From NCBI GenBank assembly GCA_031258945.1, contig JAIRME010000003.1, positions 1 to 32,111 of the forward strand: DNA of 32,111 bases, written 5' to 3'. This document shows positions 8,477 through 17,065 of the stretch, piece by piece; positions within the stretch are counted from its first letter, which is position 1; every line of letters begins with the position of its first letter. The DNA comes from Mycoplasmataceae bacterium. GTDB taxonomy: Bacteria; Bacillota_I; Bacilli_A; Mycoplasmatales; Mycoplasmoidaceae. Under the pieces are notes generated by a model. The model was not told the DNA's origin. It worked only from the letters and a program-made list of their open reading frames with translations, and did no database searches. The position numbers and the translations under genes are program-made.

Positions 8477-8917
8477 CTAAGTTAACAAGCTAATTTCAAA
8501 TTGATCATAATATTTATGGGGATTAGTACCGGGCAAATACCACACTACATCTGAGTCTACTACTTTATCGTTGATAAACTGATAATTAAGTTCAATAGTG
8601 TAATTGTCAGCGTTATTAGTAAATTTATTCATTTTCTTTAAAGCAAATTTAAAAATATCACCAATATTTTCACGAAATTTTTGTTCATCAATAATTAAAT
8701 CATTTTTGGTACTCAGACATTTTTTAGCAAAATAATTACGATCAATAAAACTACTAATTGCTTCATGATCATAATTAGAATGATAACTTGGGTTTTTATC
8801 ATTTTCGTCTTTTTTTTGATCATGCGAAATTGCTAAAGAAGCCAAGATAGTTCCACCAATTATACTTAATGCCAAAGTAGCGCATCCAATACTACAAATT
8901 TTCTTGTTAATATTCAT
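8477..8917 (-). CDS. Hypothetical single-span membrane-anchored protein
   Basis: A 146-residue protein, not recognised. Residues 9-30 form one hydrophobic helix (SIGCATLALSIIGGTILASLA) after a short basic start (MNINKKI), suggesting an N-in/C-out anchor. There is no proper lipobox at either cysteine. The C-terminal region is polar with a helical stretch (KFRENIGDIFKFALKKMNKF) then beta strands (YTIELNYQFIND, DSDVVWYLPGTNP). It starts 2 nt after the stop of the 350-residue gene and is the last member of a three-gene operon. Function unknown. Confidence 0.7.
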   Translation of the reverse strand: MNINKKICSIGCATLALSIIGGTILASLAISHDQKKDENDKNPSYHSNYDHEAISSFIDRNYFAKKCLSTKNDLIIDEQKFRENIGDIFKFALKKMNKFTNNADNYTIELNYQFINDKVVDSDVVWYLPGTNPHKYYDQFEISLLT

Positions 8918-8919
8918 AA

Positions 8920-9972
8920 CTAAAATGTCATCCTTTTAAAATTATTGTTAATGCTATCTATTAAGATTGGTTTAATATTAACCGTGCGATCATAATAGGT
9001 TTCACTAGTAAAACTAAAAGTATTATGAAAGCAATAAATGCGTAAATTGTTATTTTGTACAATTTGCGTAATTACTTCATAATACCCTGCACTTCTAGTG
9101 GGTATATAAAAACCTTTATTCCCTATTAAATTGGTGGTTATATCTTTGGTTGTATCATCATAGGTTGTGATAGCATCAAAATTAATGTCGCAATTATTAT
9201 TAATAGGTAATATATCTTTATTTTCATAATGATATTCATGGATTTTATTTTCGTTACCAACTGAATAATAAAAATTAATGCGATAATTAACAATAGCAGC
9301 AGGTTGGTTTGCTTGTAATGTTAATAAGTAAATAATAGGTTTTTTTAACTCATCGCAATCATTATTCATTTTGTAATAAATGATGGATTGATTACTATAT
9401 CCACCATCGCTATACGAAGTTAAATAATATTGATTCCCATTGTCAAATCAGCCATCAATATTAGTAAATTTTAAATAATTACTGTAATTAAAACATACCG
9501 TTTGTTTTTGGAGAATTCATTCGTTTAAAAAATTATTGGTTTCATCATTTTCGTTATTGAATGTTGCTTTACTAATGACTTCAGCATCATAATTAAAAGA
9601 TAGCAATAAATACATGCTGTAATTACTAATTTGCTGATCAAAAAATTTATTGCCGTTAGTATCTATATTAATGGAAGCTTGGTAAACTTTACATTTATTA
9701 GGCTGACTAACAAATTTAGGAACACAAATATATGGATTTCAATTTAATGAAACGTCATTAACTGTTGCATAGGGTAAGGTAAGATTTACATTGAGCATGT
9801 TCATCGGCAAATTGCTATTCATGACAACATAAAAATTTAGATCAATGAATCATCGATTGTCATGGATAGCAAGATTTCCATCTACATTATCAACATAAAC
9901 ATACCGATAATTATTTACCAGGTTACCCGACAACTGTTGAATATTGTAATCAGTTGTGGTTGAAGTACTCAT
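8920..9972 (-). CDS. Hypothetical 350-residue beta-rich protein
   Basis: One open frame of 350 residues read through four TGA codons. It is rich in Asn, Tyr, Ile and Asp, with alternating hydrophobic patterns typical of beta sandwiches (WFIDLNFYVVMNSNLP, YYLTSYSDGGYSNQS, GFYIPTRSAGYYEVITQ). The two halves share a loose pattern: a Phe-Tyr strand early, then a G-Y-rich strand late. This may reflect two related domains. No signal peptide or membrane helix is evident, so export is not supported despite the surface-protein-like composition. It starts 5 nt after the upstream HTH-like gene and is followed 2 nt later by a membrane-anchored protein. No family recognised. Confidence 0.75.
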
Positions 9973-9977
9973 TTAAA

Positions 9978-10304
9978 TTATGACAGATATCTTAGAAAAG
10001 AAGTCGCCGCTTTTCGATACTTCACATAGTAAATCGAGCGGGAATATCCTAATTTATCTGACGGAATGCGATTTAAGTTAATGTCACGAATCAAATTAGC
10101 TTCTTCTTTATTCAAACATCTCAAAATTAATTCAAATGTACGAACATAATTTCGATATTGATTAATTTGTTTTTCATTAATTTTATTGTTCAAAATTGAA
10201 TTATTTATGTTTCGTAATTTAATTTCAGCAACACGGTATTGTTCACAAATTTGTTCAACACGATTTCGCACTAATCTGAAATCATCTTGTTCAGCAATAG
10301 TCAT
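9978..10304 (-). CDS. Sigma-region-4-like / HTH small protein
   Basis: A 108-residue protein. The first 60 residues are helical and charged (EQICEQYRVAEIKLRNINNSIL). The C-terminus, LNKEEANLIRDINLNRIPSDKLGYSRSIYYVKYRKAATSFLRYL, resembles the helix-turn-helix of sigma region 4 and of phage late-gene regulators. Small mollicute proteins of the MG284/MPN403 kind may be related, but I recall this only vaguely. It has the strongest ribosome site on this strand (AGGAGGTGA) and leads a tight three-gene operon with gaps of 5 and 2 nt. DNA or RNA-polymerase binding is inferred from the motif only. Confidence 0.65.
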   Translation of the reverse strand: MTIAEQDDFRLVRNRVEQICEQYRVAEIKLRNINNSILNNKINEKQINQYRNYVRTFELILRCLNKEEANLIRDINLNRIPSDKLGYSRSIYYVKYRKAATSFLRYLS

Positions 10305-10394
10305 CTAATTCACCTCCTAACTGCCTATATAGTAATATCCAAAAAAATAAAAAAATGCTTATTTTTTTCAATTTTTTTATTTTTGTACATTGAT

Positions 10395-11525
10395 TTATAA
10401 GTTTTTCAATAAATTTTTTACTCGGTTAGTCTTTTCTCAACTTGCCTGTAAATCATCTCGCCCAAAATGGCCAAAAACAGACGTATCTTTGTAAATAGGT
10501 TCATCTAATTTAAGTGTTTTAATAATGGTGGCAAGATCCATATTAAATGTTTTATTAACAGCACGATAAATTTTTTCAACACTAACATAGTTAGTGTTGA
10601 AAAAATCAATTCGCATGGAAATTGGTTTAGTCTCCCCGATTGCAAAAGCCAATTCCACTTCGCAGCGGTTAGCTAACTTAGCTGCCACAATATTTTTAGC
10701 GATTCAACGTGCAAAATAAGCTCCAGAGCGATCAACTTTAGTATAATCTTTGCCACTAAAAGCGCCACCTCCAACATGTGCAATTGCACCATAATTATCT
10801 ACTACGATTTTTCTACCTGTTAGACCTGTGTCACCAATCGGACCACCAATTACAAAGTCTCCCGCCGCATTTACGCGTGTTATAAAATTAGTATTTAAAT
10901 GATATTTTTTAGCAATAGGTTTCATGATTTTATTTACAACAAAATCATGAAAAACTTTTTTATCAATATTAGGTAGGTGCTGAATAGACATTAACATGTT
11001 GTCTACTTTAGGTTCTTTTCTACTTCAATCTATAGTGACTTGAGATTTCATATCATATTTAGCTGTTTTAAATTTACCTTGTTCAATTAATGAAGTAGCT
11101 GTTTTTACTAATTCATGTGCCAAAACGGTGGATAAAGGCATATAAGTTTTGGTTTTGTTAGTAGCATAACCGTAAACGATTCCTTGATCACCTGCACCGA
11201 TACCATGATGATTGGATTTGTCCACAAGTTTATGGATATCAGGTGATTGACGATTAATATTACTCAATATAGTGAAATCATTTTCATCATAACCTAATGG
11301 TTTTAGAATACTCCAAGTTATTTTTACTACATCAACGTAAGCCTTAGTAGTAATTTCTCCCCCAATTACAATTAAATGATTACTAGCTAATACTTCGCAT
11401 GCAACACGACTATTTTTATCGTATCTTAAACATTCATCTAAAATAGCATCTGCAATTTGATCACAAATTTTATCAGGGTGTCCTTTGCCCACTGATTCAC
11501 TAGTGTACAGTGATAAACTATTCAT
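10395..11525 (-). CDS. metK: S-adenosylmethionine synthase
   Basis: A 376-residue enzyme that makes SAM from methionine and ATP. Motifs include [55 protein letters not shown] and [23 protein letters not shown]. It is read through TGA codons at 11025, 10704 and 10437 and ends ...[14 protein letters not shown], as usual for the family. An AAAGGAGAA site precedes the ATG. The 165-nt leader carries a SAM-I-like riboswitch and an intrinsic terminator, so expression is probably tuned by SAM. SAM then feeds TrmD and TlyA, both in this window. Confidence 0.95.
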
Positions 11526-11549
11526 CGTATTTCTCCTTTAATTTGAAAC

Positions 11550-11587
11550 AAAAAAACTACTTCCATAAAGAGTTTCTATGAAAGTAG
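11550..11587 (-). terminator. Riboswitch expression-platform terminator before metK
   Basis: CTACTTTCATA (11587-11577) pairs with TATGGAAGTAG (11567-11557), 11 bp with one G-U pair, around a 9-nt loop. A run of seven T (11556-11550) follows. This is a clear intrinsic terminator 24 nt before the metK start. Its 3' arm overlaps the 3' strand of P1 and its 5' arm overlaps a possible P4 strand, so aptamer and terminator should be mutually exclusive. Confidence 0.75.
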
Positions 11588-11690
11588 CAAGGGAATTCCT
11601 AATACCATCATCCAAGTTTTAGCACCTTACTATATTTTCAATAGGTTGCTGTGTGATTGTTGAGCTTGTCTCTATCACACTCTTTATGGT
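11561..11690 (-). ncRNA. SAM-I (S-box) riboswitch aptamer upstream of metK
   Basis: Read on minus, the leader has the S-box order. An AAGAG word (11685-11681) is followed by a 7-bp P2 stem GTGTGAT (11680-11674)/ATCACAC (11657-11651). Within it is an inner GAG-ACAAG-CTC hairpin, then the conserved GCAACC (11649-11644), a short P3, and the hallmark AAGGTGCTAA (11628-11619). The P2 loop CAAG (11668-11665) can pair with CTTG (11616-11613) just after GCTAA, where the S-box pseudoknot belongs. The usual CUGG/CCAG has been replaced on both sides, i.e. it covaries. CCATAA (11689-11684) and TTATGG (11568-11563) can form P1. The transcript probably starts near 11691, from TATCAT (11698-11703). The aptamer call is strong; ligand binding is inferred from family and context. 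Confidence 0.8.
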
Positions 11691-11708
11691 TGCTAATATG
11701 ATAACACA

Positions 11709-11714
11709 TATAAT
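11709..11714 (+). promoter_or_regulatory. dnaX -10 box, leaderless start
   Basis: TATAAT ends 6 nt before the dnaX ATG at 11721, placing the transcription start on or next to the initiation codon. No ribosome site precedes the ATG. The site faces the metK promoter in a very short divergent gap. Confidence 0.55.
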
Positions 11715-11720
11715 TATGAT

Positions 11721-13430
11721 ATGTCTTACATTTCTTTATATCGCAAATACCGACCTAAGTCTTTTCGTCAAATTACAGGACAAGTGATTATTATTCACAC
11801 TTTAACCAATAGCATAAAATTGAATAAAGTTGGTCATGCTTATATATTTGCTGGTCCCAAAGGGATTGGTAAAACCACTATTGCAAAAATATTTGCAAAA
11901 GCAGTTAATTGTGAACATCCTATTGATGGTGATGCTTGTAACCAATGCATGCATTGTCAAATTATTAATAGTAATCAAACTACTGATGTACAAGAATTAG
12001 ATGCTGCTAGTAATAATGGAGTAGATGAAGTTAGAAATATCATTGATGGTGTGCGATTTTTACCGACTACTCTATCGAAAAAGGTTTACATCATTGATGA
12101 AGCCCATATGTTGACTACCGCTGCTTGAAATGCTATGTTAAAAACGATTGAAGAAACACCCCAACATGTCATTTTTATTTTTGCTACCACTGAAATGCAT
12201 AAAATACCAGCTACTATTTTATCACGTGCTCAACATTTCCTCTTTAGTCGATTAACCAATCCACAACTAAGTAACATGCTATCAACGATTGCCAAGCAAG
12301 AACATATTACTATTACTAATGATGCAATTGACAAAATTGTTGCTTTGGCAGATGGTTCTGCACGTGATGTATTAAGCATTCTTGAACAAATGGCAATGTA
12401 CACTAACAACCAAATTACTTTAAAAGATGTAATTGATGTGTTTGGTTTAGTAGATTTAGATAATAAAATTAAATTACTCAATTTAATTCTCAGTAAAGAT
12501 ACCAATACTATTATGCAATTGATAGATGAATATGCCCAAAATGGGATTAATTTCATGCAATTAGCAAATGATTTAACCGTTATCTTAATTGATAAATTAA
12601 TTTATTTGCAAACTAAGAATATCATGATTTTAAAAGTTTTAAATGAACATACAGTTCAATCTATTGAAATTGATCAAACTATTTGCGTACAACTAATTAA
12701 TGTGTGACAAGAAGTTTTCATGAAAATGCGTAATGTTAGCGATACCCGTTTTTATTTTGAATTAGGTATTTTTAACTCTTTTAAAAATGAAGTAACTACT
12801 AATCCCAAACAACCTCTAGAAAGTATTCCTGCCATACAATCTTTACCGTCAATTAAACAAGTTGATAAATCAATTGCTTCACATAACGTATTACCACCTT
12901 TAAATAAAGTGTTTACCATAACACCGTATACCGTTCATAGTTCAAAACTTGTGACATCTGACAATAAAATAATCAAACCAACAAAGTTAGATAAAGATAC
13001 TATTTTTAATCAAATTGCCTATAACAATAACAAAAAACAATTGGAAAATATAAGACATATTCTAGAAGAATTAAAAACTCATAACCAAATAAAAGTTTTA
13101 TCTTTTATGACTTCAGCTAGCAAGGTATTGGTGGCTTCTCAAAACGGGATGGTTTTATTATTTGATGACGATGTAGATGCAGAATTATTAAATGCTAAAA
13201 GTACCAACTTTAATTTCTTGATAGAAATAAAAAAATATTTTAATCAACCTATGCAAGTCCTTGGTTTATCTAAAGAAACAGGCAAAAAAATGGCTAATGA
13301 ATTTATGAAATTAAAAAAACAGGGTAATACTTTCAATGAACCAGATATTACCTATTTACAAGAAATCATGAAAGCTAATAATTCCATTGAGCAATTAGCA
13401 ATTGAAATTTTTGGTGATACTAATGCTTAA
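11721..13430 (+). CDS. dnaX: DNA polymerase III subunit tau/gamma
   Basis: A 569-residue clamp-loader ATPase read through TGA codons at 12126 and 12705. It opens YRKYRPKSFRQITGQ. Walker A is GPKGIGKTT (45-53). Four zinc-binding cysteines follow (C64, C73, C76, C79), then IIDEAHML (DEAH 126-129), AAWNAMLKTIEETP, sensor 1 IFATTEMHKIPATILSRAQ and SARDVLSILEQM. The C-terminal 200 residues are a poorly conserved Lys/Asn-rich tau region. No obvious frameshift site for a separate gamma form was noticed. Unlike most bacteria, dnaX is not followed by ybaB-recR but by an unknown membrane protein, whose ATG overlaps its stop by 8 nt. Confidence 0.92.
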
Positions 13431-14088
13431 TGAAATTACTCCATTAAAATTTGAACCTGGAATATTAACTTTTTATATTTTATCTTTGGTTCTTTATTTA
13501 GTGATATTTATATTTACGTATTCATATTATCAAAATGCTTACATGAAAGTTTACAATAAGTTACATTATCGTTTGCTTACTTATTTTTTGTTACTGCTTG
13601 TCGTATTTTTATTGTTAATTAGCGCCATAACTATTACCATTTTACACTATGATAAAACTAATGATCTATTTCTCAATAATATTTACATGATTCCTTTAAG
13701 TTGAATACTAGTAACATTAGCTATTAGTCATTTAATATTAATGATTGTAATTAAATTCATTGCCAACAAAAATAAAAAAGATATTAGTCATTTCCGCAAT
13801 GAAAATTTTCAAAAATTATTAGAAACATTAGAACAAAAATGTCCCAACGAAATATATTTAACTCGTTTTAAGAATAAGCACCCTAGGTATTTTTCTAATT
13901 TAGAACAACATGAAAAAATTATTAGTTCATCTATCGAAAATTATCATAAAGAAAATTATGAGCAAACTCTTTTGAATATCATTGTTTTCAACGATAATTA
14001 CACAACACATTGATTGCCTAGGAACAATTATTTTCAACTTAAAATCTTTTACGAATTATGTATTAAATTGCAAAAAAAATTAAAATAA
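13423..14088 (+). CDS. Hypothetical three-helix membrane protein
   Basis: A 221-residue protein with TGA codons at 13702 and 14011. Three hydrophobic helices are visible: ILTFYILSLVLYLVIFIFTY, LLTYFLLLLVVFLLLISAITI, and WILVTLAISHLILMIVIKFI. A cytoplasmic-looking polar domain of about 115 residues follows (NENFQKLLETLEQKCPNEIYLTRFKNKHPRYFSNLEQHEKI). I chose ATG 13423 (GGTGA seven nt upstream, 8-nt overlap with dnaX) over an upstream TTG. No family recognised. It lies between dnaX and recA and may be transcribed with both. Confidence 0.75.
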
Positions 14089-14142
14089 AATAAGCCAAAA
14101 AGTTTTTTTATGTAAATAAACATATATGGAGGCAAATAAAAA

Positions 14143-15135
14143 ATGACTATAAATGAGCAAAAATTATTTGATGAAGCTATAAAGCAAATTGAAATACAAT
14201 TTGGCAAAGGTAGTTTGACTACCTTTGCCAATGACGAACATAAGATTGAAGTAATCCCTTCAGGAAGCATTCAATTAGATCGTGCTTTAGGTGTAGGAGG
14301 GTATCCCAAAGGTAGAGTAATTGAAATATATGGCAATGAGTCTAGTGGAAAAACAACTTTAGCTTTGCAAGCTATTGCTCAATGCCAAAAATTAAATGGT
14401 AAATGCGCATACATTGATTTAGAGCATGCATTGGACGGTAAATATTGTGAATCCAATGGGGTAGATTTATCTAAATTATTATTAGCACAACCAGATTCAG
14501 GCGAACAAGCGTTTTCATTAATTGAAGCATTAATTAAAACCGATATGATTGATTTAATCATTGTAGACTCAGTAGCAGCTTTAGTCCCCAATGCAGAATT
14601 AATGGGTGAATTTGAAGATCAAACCATCGGTTTACAGGCTAGAATGATGTCTAAAGGATTACGTATCATTCAAGGGTTGATGGCTAAACATAATACCACC
14701 GTTATTTTTATTAACCAAATTCGTGAAAAAGTTGGAGTCATGTTTGGTAATCCTGAAACTACTACTGGTGGCCGAGCATTACGTTTTTATGCAACGGTAC
14801 GAATGGAATTACGTAAAGTAGAATTAATTAAAAATGGTAACGATTGTATAGGCATTCGTACCAGTGTTAAAATAGTAAAAAATAAAGTAGCACCGCCATT
14901 ATATAAAGCAATCATAGATATTTATTTTGATAAAGGTATTGATCACACTTGTGAAATTATTGATTTCGCCTTGGAAAAAAATGTCATAGAAAAACGAGGC
15001 GTTTGATATTATTTTGCAGGTGAAAAAATTGGGCAAGGACGTGATGGTACCAAAATTTTTTTAATGAACAATATTGAATTGTTTAACAAAATAAAAACTA
15101 AAGCATTTGAGGTAAACGAAGCACCTAAGAATTAA
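14143..15135 (+). CDS. recA: Recombinase RecA
   Basis: A 330-residue RecA. Walker A GNESSGKTT lies at 64-72. LIIVDSVAALVPNAEL (Walker B), the L1 region GEFEDQTIGLQARMMSKGLR, and L2 INQIREKVGVMFGNPETTTGGRALRFYA are all intact. The C-terminal domain reads through one TGA (15004): RGVWYYFAGEKIGQGRDGTKIF. The acidic C-terminal tail of longer RecAs is nearly absent, as is common in mollicutes. TGGAGGC precedes the ATG. A 13-bp perfect inverted repeat lies inside codons 20-30. No LexA-like operator is visible. It follows the membrane-protein gene by 54 nt. Confidence 0.96.
14201..14231 (+). repeat. 13-bp perfect inverted repeat inside the recA coding start
   Basis: TTGGCAAAGGTAG (14201-14213) and CTACCTTTGCCAA (14219-14231) are exact reverse complements around the loop TTTGA. 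The repeat lies 58 nt into recA, across the codons for FGKGSLTTFAN. In mRNA this would be a very stable hairpin for such an A/T-rich genome. Confidence 0.85.
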
Positions 15136-15696
15136 TTGATTTTGTCGCAAAATTAGAAATTATTTATTAAATTTGTCCGTGTAGTAAGACATTTTTTCTT
15201 CATGAAAATGTTAAAAATCATCGCTAATTTTTTTTGGGTTTAACTAATAATTAAGTGAATTGAATTAACTACTAAATAATTTAGAGACATGCAATCCGTT
15301 TGATTCCTTACAATAGCAGAATGAATGTATTGATAAACTCAAACTTAATACATTAAGAGACATACCCACAACATTGGTAAATGAACTATCTCTCTATGAT
15401 GAAGCATAATGTTGGCTGTCTTAATATAAGTTAACGCTCCTTAATAGAACAATATGTTACCGTACTGCACTGTTGTTCCAGTACGAATATGAATGAATTT
15501 TAAACCTTGTAAGTAAATTAAATGAATCAATACTTATCAATTATTGACAGCATCACTTGAGTTTGAATAAATATTATGGAATAGCACAAGTTTTATATGA
15601 TTTTATGGGTTTATGACAAATACTTAAAGTCAATATTTCAAATTTATATTCACTTAATAAATTGATTCACTTAATTTATTTTTAATCCACATTGCT

Positions 15697-15718
15697 AATT
15701 TTTTTCGTGAAAAAAATT
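15697..15718. terminator. Terminator-like A/T hairpin upstream of ald
   Basis: AATTTTTTT and AAAAAAATT (9 bp) flank the loop CGTG. The stem is entirely A/T and the T-run is on its 5' side on plus; on minus the same holds by symmetry. It may end transcripts entering the gap, or extrude as a cruciform. Evidence for termination is weak. Confidence 0.3.
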
Positions 15719-15721
15719 AAA

Positions 15722-15748
15722 TAGATATTTTATCTAAGATACTATAAT
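15722..15748 (+). promoter_or_regulatory. ald: ald promoter with a dyad in the spacer
   Basis: TATAAT (15743-15748) lies 33 nt before the ald ATG, and AGAGAGA ahead of the ATG can serve as ribosome site. Immediately upstream is a perfect dyad TAGATA-TTT-TATCTA (15722-15736) in the -35/spacer position, suitable for a repressor or activator. No good -35 hexamer is visible, consistent with a regulated promoter. Confidence 0.45.
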
Positions 15749-15781
15749 GTTTTTAAATAAAAAATAAAAGAGAGATATGAT

Positions 15782-16939
15782 ATGAAAATAGGATTACCCA
15801 AGGAAATAAAAAATAATGAAAATCGTGTTGGTTTGACACCAACTGCCGTTAAAACTTTAGTCAAACATGGCCATAAAGTTTTTGTTCAAAAAGGAGCTGG
15901 TATTGGTTCTGGTTTTAGTGATAAAGAATTTATTAGTGCAGGCGCAAAAATTGTTCCAACTGCTCAGCAAGCATGAAACAATGAAATGGTAGTTAAAGTA
16001 AAAGAACCATTAGTTAATGAATATCATTTTTTTAAACCAGGGATGCTATTATTTACTTATTTGCATTTAGCTGATAATTTACCATTAACAAAGGCTTTAT
16101 TAAAAAGTAAAGTAACCGGTGTTGCATATGAAACAATGAGAAAAAATGGTACATTGCCATTGTTAGCCCCTATGTCACGAGTTGCTGGTCGTCGTTCAGC
16201 AATTATTGCAGCTAATTTTATGGGTTCACATCATGGCGGAATTGGTTTATTACCGGGTGGCGTAGATGATAATGACCCTAAAAAAATAGGAACTGAAAAG
16301 GGCTTATTTTTAGTAATTGGAGGTGGAGTAGCTGGCTACAATGCTGCTACAACTGCAATGGGTTTGGGTGCAAATGTAGTTATTTTGGAACGTAATCCAA
16401 AAAGAATTCAAGAATTAAAACATGATAATAAATTAAATACATTAAGCAAAGTATTCAAAAGTAAAATTGTTATAGATGCTTCGACAGATGCTAACATTAA
16501 CAAATATATTTCTCAAGCCGATGCTTTAATTTCAACAGTTTTAATCCCGGGTGCTAAAGCTCCTAAAGTTGTAAAAACATCTATGGTTAAGAAAATGAAA
16601 CCTGGATCTATTATCATTGACATTGCTATTGATCAGGGTGGTTCAGTTGAAACTATTAATAGAACTACTACACATGACAATCCAGTTTATATAGCACATA
16701 ATGTAATGCATTATGCAGTAGCAAACATGCCGGGAGCAACATCAAGAACAGCAACTATGGCTCTAGTGAACGCAACTACACCATATGCAGTTGAATTAGC
16801 AGCTAGTGGTGTAGTAAATGCTGCTAAAAATTCTACTATTTATGATGGTATAAACACTTACCAAGGTAAATTAACTTTTAAACCAGTTGCAGAGGCTTTA
16901 AAAATTGCTTACACCGAAGCAAAAAGTTTGTTGAAATAA
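15782..16939 (+). CDS. ald: Alanine dehydrogenase
   Basis: A complete 385-residue enzyme (one TGA at 15974) that interconverts L-alanine and pyruvate plus ammonia with NAD(H). The N-terminus [20 protein letters not shown], the catalytic lysine segment MVVKVKEP, the catalytic histidine in YLHLAD, and [13 protein letters not shown] are present. Also visible are the Rossmann loop [24 protein letters not shown] and [26 protein letters not shown]. Alanine dehydrogenase is uncommon among host-restricted mycoplasmas; here it may feed alanine into pyruvate or recycle NADH. It is a single gene with its own promoter and dyad. Nothing suggests a pseudogene. Confidence 0.93.
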
Positions 16940-16976
16940 GTAGTTCAATATTCTATAAAAAAATAGACAATTGATT

Positions 16977-17050
16977 TGGAGCGGGTAATCGGAATCGAAC
17001 CGACATTAATAGCTTGGAAGGCTATAGTTCTACCATTGAACTATACCCGC
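16977..17050 (-). tRNA. tRNA-Gly (anticodon UCC), CCA encoded
   Basis: Read on minus, GCGGGTA pairs with TACCCGC as the acceptor stem, followed by T and an encoded CCA. The D arm is GTTCAATGGTAGAAC, the anticodon loop CTTCCAA carries TCC, and the T arm has GTCGGTTCGATTCCGAT. Length is 71 nt plus CCA. It starts 15 nt after the ROK kinase stop and may be cut from that transcript. Confidence 0.95.
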
Positions 17051-17065
17051 AAAAGTCAAATAATT

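Larger units (their letters stand above)
15136..15780. other. 645-nt gene-free region with many inverted repeats (possible structured RNA at 15249-15676)
   Basis: No credible coding frame is present. A 12-bp long-range pair, AATTAAGTGAAT (15249-15260) with ATTCACTTAATT (15665-15676; an 11-bp copy also at 15648-15658), brackets three compact hairpins. These are AATGTATT/AATACATT (15324-15354); TTAAGAGACA plus CAACATT with AATGTTG plus TGTCTTAA (15353-15424); and CGTACTG/CAGTACG (15461-15485). No RNase P, tmRNA or SRP RNA consensus was found. A TTGACA at 15544 lacks a convincing -10. The word GCTAATTTTTTT occurs at both ends (near 15223 and 15694). An unrecognised structured RNA is possible; strand is undecided. 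Confidence 0.4.

Noticed and set aside
8477-8917. Lipoprotein call for the 146-residue protein (Cys12 near the N-terminus)
   Set aside because: The residues before Cys12 (CSIG) do not fit a lipobox and the hydrophobic helix lies after the cysteine, so a membrane anchor is the better reading.
8477-10304. Prophage or mobile-element remnant
   Set aside because: There is no integrase, transposase, terminase, terminal repeat or base-composition break; only the HTH-like protein hints at phage regulators.
10321-10394. A/T-rich homopolymer stretches after metK as a tandem repeat locus
   Set aside because: They are irregular A and T runs usual for mollicute intergenic DNA, with no repeat unit and no clear terminator stem.
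11721-13430. Programmed frameshift producing a gamma form of DnaX
   Set aside because: No A-run slip site with a following hairpin stands out at the expected place; ordinary A-runs abound in this genome.
15136-15780. RNase P RNA, tmRNA or SRP RNA in the recA-ald gap
   Set aside because: Diagnostic conserved segments (for example the GAGGAAAGTCC core of RNase P RNA, a tRNA-like end for tmRNA, or the SRP GNAR loop) were not found on either strand.
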